From contig NZ_CP134400.1 of the NCBI RefSeq assembly GCF_002968285.2, positions 4,960,001-5,024,000 of the forward strand: a stretch of 64,000 nucleotides of DNA. Direction: 5' to 3'. The translations under genes were made by a program, and so were the position numbers. Below are positions 1 through 8,790 of this stretch, in pieces; the stretch's first letter is position 1, and every line of letters begins with the position of its first letter. This DNA is from Mycobacterium sp. ITM-2016-00318. Lineage in GTDB: Bacteria > Actinomycetota > Actinomycetes > Mycobacteriales > Mycobacteriaceae. The notes beneath the pieces are model-generated. The model was not told where the DNA came from. It saw only the letters and a list, made by a program, of their open reading frames with translations, and made no database searches.

Positions 1-79
1 GCAGCCGTAGCGCATCGCAGGGACGCCGAGGCCACCCACGCACACCCGACCAGCACGCTTGGTAACCGGAATCCGTGCT
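1..79. other. unassigned left edge
   Basis: No gene can be assigned here. One plus-strand frame stays open from the window edge to a TAG at about 79-81, and in M. tuberculosis a plus-strand gene (Rv3661) converges on the Rv3662c homologue that follows. This could therefore be the last two dozen codons of that gene, but the translated tail matches nothing I recognise. Confidence 0.25.
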
Positions 80-120
80 AGCGGGCGGCGAGCCGAACCA
101 GTTTCGGAGCGTCGCCCGCT
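80..120. terminator. candidate bidirectional terminator hairpin
   Basis: An inverted repeat with 11-nt arms (AGCGGGCGGCG at 80-90 and CGTCGCCCGCT at 110-120, one G-T mismatch) lies just beyond the stop codon of the minus-strand gene ending at 139. There is no long U tract on either side. The position between converging genes is the main support. Confidence 0.45.
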
Positions 121-138
121 TTCACTTTGCTGGAGGCA

Positions 139-882
139 CTACTTCGAGGCACCTTCTGCGATCGAGAGCGCCTCCCTCGCACCCGCTCGCAGCGCCTCGC
201 TGCTGAGCACCAACCACGCAGCAAGTCCGTCGGGCGTGCCGGAGGCGAAGCCGCGCGCGCCCGCGTGGTAGTCACCCGAACGTCGCATCCAGGCGACCTC
301 GGGGACCCCGAGCCCGTGCGGGTCCAGCCCGCTGGCGATCGTCACCAGCCGCGACACCCCGCGAGCGACGATTCCGTCGGCGGTGCCGAAGGGAGCCAAC
401 GTCAAGAGCTCCCCGTGTGCGACGGCGGCCAGCACCGTGGCGGGCACTGCGGATTTGCCGGTGACGAGCTCGATCAGGAGTTCCAGCCGCGGAACGACGT
501 CGGCGTCAACGCGCGGCCGTCCGAGTCGCTCGTCGTCGACGAGATCTGCGGCGGCCAGGGCGTGCATTCGCGCCAGTGCCTGGCTCGGCGCCTTCTGCCA
601 GACGCTGACAAGAGACGTCGCGCCGCCCTCGAGTGCCTCCGACACTCGAAGTGCCCCTGCGAGCAGCGGGTCGGGTTTCCCGGTTTCGGATTGATGCAAG
701 GAGCCGCCCTCGAGCACGGCGGACGCCCTGGCGGCCCGCAACGCGGCTTCCGCAGCGGTGGCGGGCCACCCCCGGAGGTTGGTGCGGTGGCGGTGGGCCT
801 TGCCGAGCGCCTCGCGGGCCTCCTCTCCGGCGGCCGCGACACCGGGCAGCTCGGCCAGCGGGGCCAATGGGTGCGATGTCAT
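139..882 (-). CDS. Fic-fold-like protein with a degenerate active site (Rv3662c-type)
   Basis: A 247-aa protein that databases usually list as a conserved mycobacterial hypothetical or oxidoreductase. Two stretches suggest a decayed Fic (AMP-transferase) fold. Residues 54-59 (SAVLEG) fit the (S/T)xxxE(G/N) inhibitory helix of Fic proteins. Residues 163-174 (APFGTADGIVAR) align without gaps to HxFx(D/E)GNGRxxR, but the catalytic His is Ala, the Asp/Glu is Thr, the Asn is Asp and the first Arg is Ile. The C-terminal stretch with RRSGDYHAG then GLAAWL also resembles the end of a Fic domain. If so, it cannot be an ordinary AMPylase. ATG 882 is chosen because a -10 box (TAGCCT) ends 7 nt upstream, giving a leaderless start. 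It is divergent from acs. The gene is certain; the fold is inference. Confidence 0.8.
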   Translation of the reverse strand: MTSHPLAPLAELPGVAAAGEEAREALGKAHRHRTNLRGWPATAAEAALRAARASAVLEGGSLHQSETGKPDPLLAGALRVSEALEGGATSLVSVWQKAPSQALARMHALAAADLVDDERLGRPRVDADVVPRLELLIELVTGKSAVPATVLAAVAHGELLTLAPFGTADGIVARGVSRLVTIASGLDPHGLGVPEVAWMRRSGDYHAGARGFASGTPDGLAAWLVLSSEALRAGAREALSIAEGASK

Positions 883-889
883 TCGGGCA

Positions 890-895
890 AGGCTA
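890..895 (-). promoter_or_regulatory. -10 box for the Fic-like gene (leaderless)
   Basis: TAGCCT on the minus strand fits the mycobacterial TANNNT -10 and ends 7 nt before ATG 882, so transcription should start at the start codon. Inferred from position only. Confidence 0.45.
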
Positions 896-922
896 CGGCG
901 TGCGACCGGGTACTGAATTGGG

Positions 923-949
923 ATGCAACCCAACGCAACGTTGCTGCAT
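923..949. promoter_or_regulatory. candidate operator in the acs/Fic-like intergenic region
   Basis: A perfect 10-bp palindrome GCAACGTTGC (935-944) lies inside a wider imperfect dyad flanked by ATGCA (923-927) and TGCAT (945-949). It lies in the 93-bp gap between divergent starts, directly upstream of the acs -10 box. The binding protein is unknown. Confidence 0.35.
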
Positions 950-962
950 CGCGCCAGGTGAC

Positions 963-968
963 TAGGCT
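963..968 (+). promoter_or_regulatory. -10 box for acs (leaderless)
   Basis: TAGGCT ends 7 nt upstream of ATG 976, and no Shine-Dalgarno sequence lies at normal spacing, so acs mRNA is probably leaderless. Confidence 0.5.
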
Positions 969-975
969 CACAATC

Positions 976-2925
976 ATGTCGCAATCCCACGCCGAAGGGC
1001 CATCCACGTATCCCCCAGCCGACGACTTCGCCGCGCAGGCGAACGCGACCGCCGAGCTGTACAGCGAGGCCGAGAAGGATCGCCTGACGTTCTGGGCGAA
1101 GCAGGCCAACCGGCTGGCCTGGGACACCCCGTTCGACGAGGTCCTTGACTGGTCCGAGGCCCCGGTCGCGAAGTGGTTCGTCGGTGGCAAGCTCAACGTC
1201 GCCTACAACTGCGTCGACCGACATGTGGAGGCGGGCAACGGCGATCGGGTCGCGATCCGCTGGGAGGGCGAACCCAAGGACGACAGCAGGGAGATCACCT
1301 ACTCCGAGCTGCTCGCCGAGGTGTCGAAGGCGGCCAATGCGCTGACCGACCTCGGCCTGGTCGCAGGCGACCGGGTCGCGATCTACATGCCGATGCTGCC
1401 CGAGGCCATCGTGGCGATGCTGGCCTGCGCCCGCCTCGGTGTGCTGCACTCGGTGGTGTTCGCCGGGTTCTCGTCGTCGGCGCTCGCGGCCCGCATCGAG
1501 GACGCCGAAGCCAAACTCGTCATCACCGCCGACGGCCAGTTCCGGCGGGGCAAGCCCGCCTCGCTGAAGGAATCAGTCGACGAGGCGGTTAACGGGCAGA
1601 AGTGTGTCGAGCATGTGCTTGTGGTGCGCCGCACCGGGATTGACACGCCGTGGACCGATGGCCGTGACCTGTGGTGGCACGACACCGTCGACAAGGCATC
1701 GCCCGAGCACACACCGGAGGCGTTCGACTCCGAGCACCCGTTGTTCCTGCTCTACACGTCGGGCACCACGGGCAAGCCCAAAGGCATCATGCACACCTCG
1801 GGTGGCTTCCTGACCCAGGCGTCCTACACGCACCACTATGTCTTCGACGTCAAACCCGAATCCGACGTCTACTGGTGCACAGCGGATATCGGCTGGGTCA
1901 CCGGCCACACGTACATCGTTTACGGACCCCTGTCCAACGGTGTCACCCAGGTCGTCTACGAGGGCACGCCGAACTCTCCCAACGAACACAGGCACTTCGA
2001 AGTCATCGAAAAGTACGGCGTGACAATCTATTACACCGCGCCGACGCTGATCCGGATGTTCATGAAGTGGGGTCGCGAGATTCCCGACGCTCACGACCTG
2101 TCGAGCTTGCGACTGCTGGGCTCGGTCGGCGAGCCGATCAACCCCGAGGCGTGGCGATGGTATCGGGATGCCTTCGGCGGCAACAGGACTCCGATCGTGG
2201 ACACCTGGTGGCAGACGGAGACCGGCGCGATCATGATTTCACCGCTACCCGGTGTCACGGCGGCCAAGCCCGGCTCGGCGATGACACCGTTGCCGGGAAT
2301 CTCGGCGATCATCGTCGACGAGGACGGCAAGGAGCTGGTGCCGGGCGCCGACGAGGCCGAACACGTGACCGGTTATCTGGTGCTCGACCAGCCGTGGCCG
2401 GCGATGCTGCGCGGCATCTGGGGCGACCCCGAGCGCTACCGGGAGACCTACTGGTCGCGGTACGCCGACCAAGGCTGGTACTTCGCAGGCGACGGGGCCC
2501 GCGTCGATTCCGACGGCAACATCTGGCTGCTCGGCCGCATCGACGACGTGATGAATGTGTCCGGCCATCGGATTTCGACGACAGAGGTTGAGTCGGCTCT
2601 CGTCGGTCACTCCGGTGTTGCCGAGGCTGCCGTTGTTGGCGCCTCCGACGAAACCACCGGCCAGGGCATCTGCGCGTTCGTCATCCTCGAATCGCACGCC
2701 AAGGACAACGACAACATGGTCGACGAACTGCGTGAGCAGGTGGCGAAGGAGATCGGAAAGATCGCGCGCCCGCGCGAGATCCACGTCGTGCCCGAACTCC
2801 CGAAGACCCGTAGCGGAAAGATCATGCGACGGCTGCTGCGCGACGTCGCCGAGGGACGCGAGCTCGGTGACACGTCGACGCTGGTCGATCCCTCCGTGTT
2901 CGAGGCGATCAAGGCGAGCAAGTAG
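976..2925 (+). CDS. acs: acetyl-CoA synthetase (acetate-CoA ligase)
   Basis: Cytosolic AMP-forming synthetase that converts acetate, ATP and CoA to acetyl-CoA through acetyl-AMP. The 649-aa length matches bacterial Acs. Residues about 260-270 (YTSGTTGKPKG) are the A3 phosphate loop. The W-W-Q-T-E-T motif lies near the centre, and the C-terminal PKTRSGK ends at Lys615, the catalytic lysine that family members regulate by reversible acetylation. The frame stays open upstream to about 127, but family alignment and the -10 box at 963-968 place the start at ATG 976. The synteny (Rv3667) is exact. Confidence 0.97.
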   Translation: MSQSHAEGPSTYPPADDFAAQANATAELYSEAEKDRLTFWAKQANRLAWDTPFDEVLDWSEAPVAKWFVGGKLNVAYNCVDRHVEAGNGDRVAIRWEGEPKDDSREITYSELLAEVSKAANALTDLGLVAGDRVAIYMPMLPEAIVAMLACARLGVLHSVVFAGFSSSALAARIEDAEAKLVITADGQFRRGKPASLKESVDEAVNGQKCVEHVLVVRRTGIDTPWTDGRDLWWHDTVDKASPEHTPEAFDSEHPLFLLYTSGTTGKPKGIMHTSGGFLTQASYTHHYVFDVKPESDVYWCTADIGWVTGHTYIVYGPLSNGVTQVVYEGTPNSPNEHRHFEVIEKYGVTIYYTAPTLIRMFMKWGREIPDAHDLSSLRLLGSVGEPINPEAWRWYRDAFGGNRTPIVDTWWQTETGAIMISPLPGVTAAKPGSAMTPLPGISAIIVDEDGKELVPGADEAEHVTGYLVLDQPWPAMLRGIWGDPERYRETYWSRYADQGWYFAGDGARVDSDGNIWLLGRIDDVMNVSGHRISTTEVESALVGHSGVAEAAVVGASDETTGQGICAFVILESHAKDNDNMVDELREQVAKEIGKIARPREIHVVPELPKTRSGKIMRRLLRDVAEGRELGDTSTLVDPSVFEAIKASK

Positions 2926-2929
2926 GGCG

Positions 2930-3676
2930 CTATACCGGGGGAGCCGCTCCCACGGGTACGAAGCCCGAGCCGGGCCGGTTCTTGGCGACGATGTCGGCCA
3001 GCTGCGTGTTGATCGACATCGCGACGGCCGGCGTGTGCAACGGGATGAACTTCACGACGCAGGTCGGTAGGTCTTCGGCGAATGCGCCGTGGATCATGCC
3101 GACCAGCCGATTGTTGACCGTGACCGGTGCCCCCGAGTCGCCGGGCTGCCCGCACACCTGGCTGACGATAGTGCCGGGCTCCTGGCCCGGGCCCCACACG
3201 ACGCCGCACGAGTAGCCGGTGGTGCGGCCGAGCTTGCAGGCCACATCACCGGTCACGGGGTCGGGTCCCAGGCCGTCGATCTGGAAGTTGTCGACGTTGT
3301 TGAGCGGAGTGACCTTCTGCGGGTCGAATTGAATCACCGCGTAGTCGAGCGCATCGTTGCCTGCCACCATCGCGCCGAGGACACCGCTGCCCTCCGTGCC
3401 TTCAGCGCCAACCTGTGCACCCGGGCCGCCGCAGTGAGCGGAGGTGAAGCCGATCAAGTTTCCGCGGTTGTCGTTACCGATCGAGGTCAGCGTGCACATC
3501 GTGTCGCCGTTGACGACCAGCCCGGACCCGCCGCCCAGCGGCACCGGCTCGTCGGCGTGCGCCACCGGCGTGAACGAAACCAACAGGGCGACGGCCGTCA
3601 GCATCGCGGCAATCGAACTCATGCGCCATCGGTGTTCGGTCCTCAAGAACCCATCCCCCATCAACGTCCCGACCAC
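2930..3676 (-). CDS. secreted chymotrypsin-fold serine protease (Rv3668c-type)
   Basis: Predicted exported protease of up to 248 aa. An N-terminal signal peptide ends near AHA-DE. The trypsin-like triad is visible: His in TSAHCG, Asp in DYAVIQ and Ser in QPGDSGAPV, with Cys residues flanking the His and Ser motifs as in S1 proteases. The start is uncertain. The longest frame opens with GTG 3676; ATG 3664 or TTG 3646 (behind GGGGGATGGG) gives a more typical signal peptide. Its stop lies 5 nt from the acs stop, so the two converge. Substrate unknown. Confidence 0.88.
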   Translation of the reverse strand: MVGTLMGDGFLRTEHRWRMSSIAAMLTAVALLVSFTPVAHADEPVPLGGGSGLVVNGDTMCTLTSIGNDNRGNLIGFTSAHCGGPGAQVGAEGTEGSGVLGAMVAGNDALDYAVIQFDPQKVTPLNNVDNFQIDGLGPDPVTGDVACKLGRTTGYSCGVVWGPGQEPGTIVSQVCGQPGDSGAPVTVNNRLVGMIHGAFAEDLPTCVVKFIPLHTPAVAMSINTQLADIVAKNRPGSGFVPVGAAPPV

Positions 3677-3781
3677 CTACTCGACTGTGACGGTCAGTCT
3701 AACGTTCGGCCGGCATCGTCTGGCTCGACGCTACGTGGCAACATGATTTCCCAAGAAACAATGAAATCGGGAGGATCATCC

Positions 3782-4330
3782 GTGAGCAGTGCTGACGGGA
3801 AGAATGGCGTACCCACCACGGTGACCTCGATACCGTTGGTCGATCCGCATGCTCCCAAGCCAGATCCGTCGATCGGTGACCTCGTCAAAGACGCGACGGC
3901 GCAGGTGTCCACACTGGTGCGCGCCGAGGTGGAACTGGCCCGCGCCGAGATCACCCGCGATGTCAAAAGGGGCCTGACGGGCAGCGTCTTCTTCATCCTC
4001 GCGCTCGTGGTCCTCTTCTACTCCACGTTCTTTTTCTTCTTCTTCGTCGCCGAACTCCTCGACACCTGGCTATGGCGGTGGGTGGCGTTCCTGATCGTGT
4101 TCGGCATCATGGTCCTCGTCACCGCCGTGCTCGCCCTGTTCGGCTACCTCAAGGTGCGCCGCATCCGCGGCCCGCAGAAGACCATCGAATCGGTCAAGGA
4201 GATTCCCGAGGCGCTGACGCCCGGCCACGACAAAACCAAGGCGTTGGCTGGTTCTTCGGACGCGAGGAGCGGCACGGCCAGAGACGGAAAGGCCGCGGCG
4301 AACCCGACCGCGGACCCGTCCGGCTGGTAA
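3782..4330 (+). CDS. phage-holin-superfamily-like membrane protein (Rv3669-type)
   Basis: A 182-aa protein with an N-terminal amphipathic region (VKDATAQVSTLVRAEVELAR, typical of the actinobacterial holin_3_6-like family), two hydrophobic segments (about residues 65-90 and 97-120, the first containing a run of seven Phe) and a charged, low-complexity tail. GTG 3782 is chosen because GGGAGGA sits 6 nt upstream. It overlaps the next gene by 1 nt (TAATG), so the hydrolase is probably translated from the same message. No lysis function is implied; family members are chromosomal membrane proteins of unknown role. Confidence 0.85.
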   Translation: MSSADGKNGVPTTVTSIPLVDPHAPKPDPSIGDLVKDATAQVSTLVRAEVELARAEITRDVKRGLTGSVFFILALVVLFYSTFFFFFFVAELLDTWLWRWVAFLIVFGIMVLVTAVLALFGYLKVRRIRGPQKTIESVKEIPEALTPGHDKTKALAGSSDARSGTARDGKAAANPTADPSGW

Positions 4331-5277
4331 TGGCCCCACCCGACCCGTCGATCGTCCGTATCGACGGTCCGTGGCGCCATCTCGAGGTGCACGCCAACGG
4401 CATCCGGTTCCACGTCGTGGAAGCTGAGACCAGGGCCGACGACTCCGCTGAGCCGCTCACCGAGCGGCCGTTGGTCATCCTCCTTCACGGGTTCGGCTCG
4501 TTCTGGTGGTCGTGGCGACACCAGCTGCGCGGCCTGCGCAACTCCCGCGTCGTCGCCGTGGACCTGCGCGGATACGGCGGCAGCGACAAACCGCCGCGCG
4601 GTTACGACGGCTGGACGCTGGCCGGCGACACCGCAGGCCTCGTCCGGGCTCTCGGCCATCCGTATGCGACGCTGGTCGGCCATGCCGATGGCGGACTTGT
4701 CTGCTGGGCAACCTCGGTGCTGCATCCCCGCATGGTCCGCGCGATCGCGGTGATCAGCTCACCGCATCCTGCGGCGCTTCGCTCCGCGGCGCTGACGCGG
4801 CGCGATCAAGGACGGGCACTGCTGCCGTGGATGCTGCGTTACCAGGTGCCGATATGGCCGGAGCGCTCGCTGACGCGGCACAACGCAGCCGAGCTGGAGC
4901 GGCTGGTGCGCAGTCGCGGCAGCGCGAAATGGACTGCCTCAGAGGACTTTTCCGAGACCATCGCATGTATGCGGCAGGCCATCCAGATCCCGTCGGCAGC
5001 TCACTCGGCGCTGGAGTACCAGCGCTGGGCGGTGCGCAGCCAGCTGAAGAGCGAGGGCAGGCGCTTCATGCGGTCGATGAAACGGCCCCTCACCGTGCCG
5101 ATGTTGCACATCCGCGGCGATGCCGATCCGTACGTGTTGGCCGAGCCGGTCAATCGCACGCAGCAGTACGCTCCGCACGGCCGTTACGTATCCATCGCCG
5201 GCGCAGGGCATTTCGCTCACGAAGAGGCGCCGGACGCGGTCAACGAGGAGCTGACGCGTTTCCTGGAACAGCGCTAG
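4330..5277 (+). CDS. ephE: alpha/beta hydrolase, epoxide-hydrolase-like
   Basis: A 315-aa alpha/beta hydrolase. HGFG near residue 55 supplies the oxyanion hole. GHADGG carries an Asp in the nucleophile elbow, as in epoxide hydrolases, rather than the Ser of esterases. The C-terminal GHFAHEE provides the catalytic His, with Asp in RGDADPY as the likely acid. The Rv3670 (EphE) synteny supports the name; the natural substrate is not known. It is coupled to the upstream membrane protein by a 1-nt overlap and its stop overlaps the convergent marP stop by 4 nt. Confidence 0.9.
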   Translation: MAPPDPSIVRIDGPWRHLEVHANGIRFHVVEAETRADDSAEPLTERPLVILLHGFGSFWWSWRHQLRGLRNSRVVAVDLRGYGGSDKPPRGYDGWTLAGDTAGLVRALGHPYATLVGHADGGLVCWATSVLHPRMVRAIAVISSPHPAALRSAALTRRDQGRALLPWMLRYQVPIWPERSLTRHNAAELERLVRSRGSAKWTASEDFSETIACMRQAIQIPSAAHSALEYQRWAVRSQLKSEGRRFMRSMKRPLTVPMLHIRGDADPYVLAEPVNRTQQYAPHGRYVSIAGAGHFAHEEAPDAVNEELTRFLEQR

Positions 5278-6461
5278 GTGACGCAGGTGCCGGTGGGGAC
5301 CTGCGCGGTATTGCCGATCTTGCCGAGCTGGTGACCGACCTCCCTGGTGGTCAGCACGAAGCCGGTCTCCGCGTCGTCGACCGCGGCGCCGAACACCACG
5401 CCGAGAACCTGACCCTGGCGATCGATCATCGGGCCACCCGAGTTGCCCTGTCGCACAGTGCCTCTGATGGTGTACACCTCACGATCGACCGTCTTGGTCT
5501 TGTAGATGTCGGGACCCTTGAGCTCGATCGTCTCGCGCACGCGCGCAGGCGTCGCCTGGAAATCGCCGCCGCCGGGATACCCGAGCACCAGTGCGTCGGT
5601 TCCGCTCTTGGCCGGCTCCTGTGCGAACGGCAGCGGCGCGGCGGGCAGGCCGGGGACGTCGAGGACCGAGATGTCGGCGTCCGGGTCGTAGGACACCACC
5701 GTCGCGTCGAACGTCTGGCCGTCGGACTCGACCGTCACGGTCTCGGCGCCTGCGACGACGTGCGCGTTGGACATCACGCGATTAGGCGCGACGACGAAAC
5801 CCGTGCCCTCCAAGACTTTTTGGCAGCCGGGCGCGACACCGCGGATCTTGGTGATGCTCGGCCGCACGGCCGCGACGACAGGGTCGTTGATCAGCGCCGC
5901 ATCGGGGGCGTCGACGTTGGCGATCGGTGTGCGACCGAACGGCTGAAGCACTTCCGGCAGACCGGAAGTGTCCAGCAGCGCCTTGAGACGGTTGGGCACG
6001 GCCTTCAGCCACGGCGGGGCCACCGAGTCGACCTGGCTCAGCACCTTCGAACCGCGCACGGCGGCGGCCAGGTTCGGCTGGTTGGTCGACGTCAGCGGCG
6101 TCGCAAGCAGATACGCCACCACGGCGACCGCCAACACCATCACGCCGACGCCGATCACCGAGTCGAAGGTGCGCAGCGTGCGGTTGCGGATCGCGCCGCG
6201 CACCGCCCGGCCCAGCACCACGCCCGCGATCTCGCCGATGACCACCAGCCCAAGGATCAGGAACAGCGTGACGAAGAGTTGCGTTCGCGTGCCGGTGAAA
6301 TTCGTGACGATGTGCGGCGCAAGCAGCACTCCGGCGACGGCGCCGAGCACCACGCCGATGAACGACAGCAGCGAGCCAAGCGCGCCCGATCGCCAGCCCG
6401 AGATCGCCGCGACGAACGCGACCGCCAGCACGGCCATGTCGAGCCACTGCGAAGACGTCAT
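5274..6461 (-). CDS. marP: periplasmic serine protease MarP (CvpA-protease fusion)
   Basis: A 395-aa membrane-anchored protease. Four transmembrane helices in the first ~150 residues form a CvpA-like domain. The trypsin-like protease domain follows with His in SNAHVV, Asp in DPDADISVL and Ser in RQGNSGGP. Cys residues in PGCQKV and in the C-terminal TGTCVT match the disulfide known to activate the M. tuberculosis enzyme. Known role in M. tuberculosis: acid and oxidative stress resistance through processing of cell-wall hydrolases. Its start overlaps the nudix gene stop by 4 nt, forming an operon nth / thioredoxin / nudix / marP. Confidence 0.95.
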   Translation of the reverse strand: MTSSQWLDMAVLAVAFVAAISGWRSGALGSLLSFIGVVLGAVAGVLLAPHIVTNFTGTRTQLFVTLFLILGLVVIGEIAGVVLGRAVRGAIRNRTLRTFDSVIGVGVMVLAVAVVAYLLATPLTSTNQPNLAAAVRGSKVLSQVDSVAPPWLKAVPNRLKALLDTSGLPEVLQPFGRTPIANVDAPDAALINDPVVAAVRPSITKIRGVAPGCQKVLEGTGFVVAPNRVMSNAHVVAGAETVTVESDGQTFDATVVSYDPDADISVLDVPGLPAAPLPFAQEPAKSGTDALVLGYPGGGDFQATPARVRETIELKGPDIYKTKTVDREVYTIRGTVRQGNSGGPMIDRQGQVLGVVFGAAVDDAETGFVLTTREVGHQLGKIGNTAQVPTGTCVT

Positions 6462-7240
6462 AGTTGGTCCTCCCGGTCGGTCTCATCATGACCGACAAGG
6501 GCCATCGCGTCGTCCAGCTCCCGCACGTCGTCGGTGTTCCAGGGCTCCGCCCACCCCGCCACGTCGAGAATCGCCGAGATCACCTGACCAGTGAACCCCC
6601 AGACGAGCATTTCGTTCAGCAGGAAGGCCGGCCCGGCGAGGCGCCGCGTGTTCTCCCTGCGGTACACCATCAACCGATTCTCCGGATTGATGAACGCCCG
6701 GACCGGCACCCGCGCCACGACCGCTGTCTCGGATTCGTCGACGACAGCCACCGGGCCGGGATCCGGCGAGTAGGCAAGCACCGGCACGACGTGGAAGCCC
6801 GATGGCGGGATGAACAACTTCTCCAGCGTCGCGAGCGGCGCCAACCTGCCGATGTCGATGCCGGTCTCCTCGTTCGCCTCGCGCAGCGCGGTGTGTATCG
6901 GACCTTCGTCACCCGGATCGGCTGCCCCGCCGGGGAACGCCGCCTGTCCGGCGTGGTGGCGCAGCGTCGACGCCCGCACGGTGACGAGTAGATCGGCGTC
7001 GTCGGGCAGCCCGCCGGTGGGTGAGTCCTGTGGGCCGGAGAAGAGCACGAGGACCGCGGCGTCGCGGCCCGAACCGGTCAGCGCGGCCTTCGCGTTTGCG
7101 GCGGTGACGACCGCGAGCAGTTCGGCGGGCACCCGGCGTCGATAGGCCTTCTTGACGGCGTGAGCGTTGTCGACCAGCGGCTTCAGCCAGGCCGGAGCGG
7201 CGTCGGGAGTCAGCAGACTCCATTCGCTCTCCGAATTCAC
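6458..7240 (-). CDS. NUDIX hydrolase, CoA pyrophosphatase-like (Rv3672c-type)
   Basis: A 260-aa NUDIX protein. The CoA-diphosphatase signature LLVTVRAS..HHAGQAAFPGG precedes the nudix helix, which ends in REANEETGI. Predicted to hydrolyse CoA or related nucleotide diphosphates in the cytosol. It overlaps marP by 4 nt downstream and the thioredoxin-like gene by 4 nt upstream, so the three are translationally coupled. Confidence 0.9.
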   Translation of the reverse strand: MNSESEWSLLTPDAAPAWLKPLVDNAHAVKKAYRRRVPAELLAVVTAANAKAALTGSGRDAAVLVLFSGPQDSPTGGLPDDADLLVTVRASTLRHHAGQAAFPGGAADPGDEGPIHTALREANEETGIDIGRLAPLATLEKLFIPPSGFHVVPVLAYSPDPGPVAVVDESETAVVARVPVRAFINPENRLMVYRRENTRRLAGPAFLLNEMLVWGFTGQVISAILDVAGWAEPWNTDDVRELDDAMALVGHDETDREDQL

Positions 7241-7881
7241 CCCGGCACTCCTATCTCTGGATCGACCGCGGCGGCTATTTCCTCGGCACTGGCGAACGAA
7301 CGCGGCAGGATTTCGGCAACGCTACCGTCCGGCCGCAGCACCACCGTCGCGGGCATCACGTTGGGCACCTGCAGAGCCGCGGCGATCAAACGCCTGCCGT
7401 CCTGCAGCGTCGGCAGGTGTACGCCCAGTTCGGCGAGCCGCAGCAGCGCGGCGGTCTCGTTCTCGTCCTGGTGCACCGTCACCACCGTCACCGCCGCACC
7501 GGCGCGCCGCTGATACTCGGCCATCGCGGGCAGTTCCTCGGCGCACGGCCCACACCAGTAGGCCCACAGATTGAGCACCACCGCCCGGCCTGCCACTGCC
7601 TCGGCGACGTCGACGTCCGCGCCGTTTCCCGCGCACTCGACGGTGATCCCCCGCAGCTTCTGGGGTCCCCGGCCCGGCCCGTTCCCTGGGCACGGGGCCA
7701 GCGCGGCGCGGGCGCGTGGTTCGGCGAGCGCTTCGGGGGTGTCGGCGTCGCGGTGTTGGCGTGCGGGCGCCGGACCCGACTCGCCGGTCGAGGTGTCGTG
7801 GTCCAGCTGCATCCACAGTCCCGCACCGAGCGCGACGATGACGACGAGCACCACCACGGTCCATCGGGTCGACGAGCTCAT
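7237..7881 (-). CDS. membrane-anchored TlpA/thioredoxin-like protein (Rv3673c-type)
   Basis: A 214-aa protein with an N-terminal membrane anchor (about residues 7-25) and a periplasmic thioredoxin fold with the redox motif YWCGPC. Likely a thiol-disulfide oxidoreductase acting outside the membrane; MarP, encoded in the same operon, needs a disulfide and is an obvious candidate client (inference). ATG 7881 is preferred to an upstream TTG at 7911, which would overlap nth by 14 nt. Confidence 0.9.
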   Translation of the reverse strand: MSSSTRWTVVVLVVIVALGAGLWMQLDHDTSTGESGPAPARQHRDADTPEALAEPRARAALAPCPGNGPGRGPQKLRGITVECAGNGADVDVAEAVAGRAVVLNLWAYWCGPCAEELPAMAEYQRRAGAAVTVVTVHQDENETAALLRLAELGVHLPTLQDGRRLIAAALQVPNVMPATVVLRPDGSVAEILPRSFASAEEIAAAVDPEIGVPG

Positions 7882-7897
7882 GACGCGGGTCGGTCGG

Positions 7898-8695
7898 CTA
7901 CAGTCCGGCAAGCGCCAGCAGGTGTTCGGTCTCCGGGCCTTTGACCAGCGGCGCGGCGATGAGCGGATCGGTCGGTCCTGCCCCGAAGGACGGGCAGTCC
8001 TTGGCGAGCACGCAAACCCCGCAGGCCGGCTTACGGGCGTGGCACACCCGGCGGCCGTGGAAGATCACGCGGTGGCTGAGCAAGGTCCACTCCTTGCGCT
8101 CGATCAGCTCGCCGACCGCGTGCTCGACTTTGACCGGGTCTTCGAGATCGGTCCACCGCCAGCGCCGCACCAGCCTGCCGAAGTGGGTGTCGACGGTGAT
8201 GCCCGGAATACCGAAGGCGTTGCCGAGGATCACGTTGGCGGTCTTACGACCGACGCCGGGCAGCGTGACGAGCTCGTCGAGAGTGGCGGGCACCTGGCCG
8301 TCGAAACGCTCGACGAGCTCCTGACCCAAGCGGATCAGCGAGCTGGCCTTGTTCCGGTAAAAGCCCGTCGGGCGGACCATTTCTTCGAGTTCGGTGCGAT
8401 CTGCCTGTGCGTAGTCCTTGGCGGTGCGGTATTTCGCGAACAACGCGGGCGTGGTCAGGTTGACGCCCTTGTCGGTGCTTTGCGCCGACAGGATGGTGGC
8501 CACCGTGAGCTCCAGCGGATTGGTGAAGTCCAGTTCGCAGTACACGTGCGGAAACGCATGCGTCAGTTCGCGATTCATTCGCCGCGCACGTCGGACCAGG
8601 CCGATGTGGGTCTCCGAGTCCCACTTGCGCGCAGACGGCCGCCTCGGCGGCTTTGGCTGCGATTTTTTTCCGGTCGAAGGCTCACCAACAGTCAC
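7898..8695 (-). CDS. nth: endonuclease III (base-excision DNA glycosylase/AP lyase)
   Basis: A 265-aa DNA repair enzyme that removes oxidised pyrimidines. The helix-hairpin-helix [14 protein letters not shown] is followed by VDTHFGR with the catalytic Asp; the catalytic Lys lies in [10 protein letters not shown]. The C-terminal Cys spacing C-x6-C-x2-C-x5-C ([11 protein letters not shown] then C) is the [4Fe-4S] cluster. The start is GTG 8695. First gene of the nth-to-marP minus-strand operon. Confidence 0.96.
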   Translation of the reverse strand: MTVGEPSTGKKSQPKPPRRPSARKWDSETHIGLVRRARRMNRELTHAFPHVYCELDFTNPLELTVATILSAQSTDKGVNLTTPALFAKYRTAKDYAQADRTELEEMVRPTGFYRNKASSLIRLGQELVERFDGQVPATLDELVTLPGVGRKTANVILGNAFGIPGITVDTHFGRLVRRWRWTDLEDPVKVEHAVGELIERKEWTLLSHRVIFHGRRVCHARKPACGVCVLAKDCPSFGAGPTDPLIAAPLVKGPETEHLLALAGL

Positions 8696-8790
8696 GGCTG
8701 CAAGCGTACTGAGACGGCCGACAATTGATACTGCGGACCGGTGACAATTCGTGATCCCGCCGAGACCTTCGCCGTGTTAACTACCTGCTT

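Noticed and set aside
127..975. In-frame upstream extension of acs (283 extra codons)
   Set aside because: It is antisense to the Fic-like gene, has biased composition, and is not found in Acs proteins. The -10 box at 963 places the start at 976.
3782..4330. Holin-like gene as evidence of a prophage
   Set aside because: The family is chromosomal in mycobacteria and the synteny with Rv3669 is intact; no phage genes nearby.
4506..6491. Long plus-strand open frame (661 codons)
   Set aside because: Shadow of ephE and antisense to marP; typical of GC-rich DNA, with Arg/Ala/Gly-biased nonsense composition.
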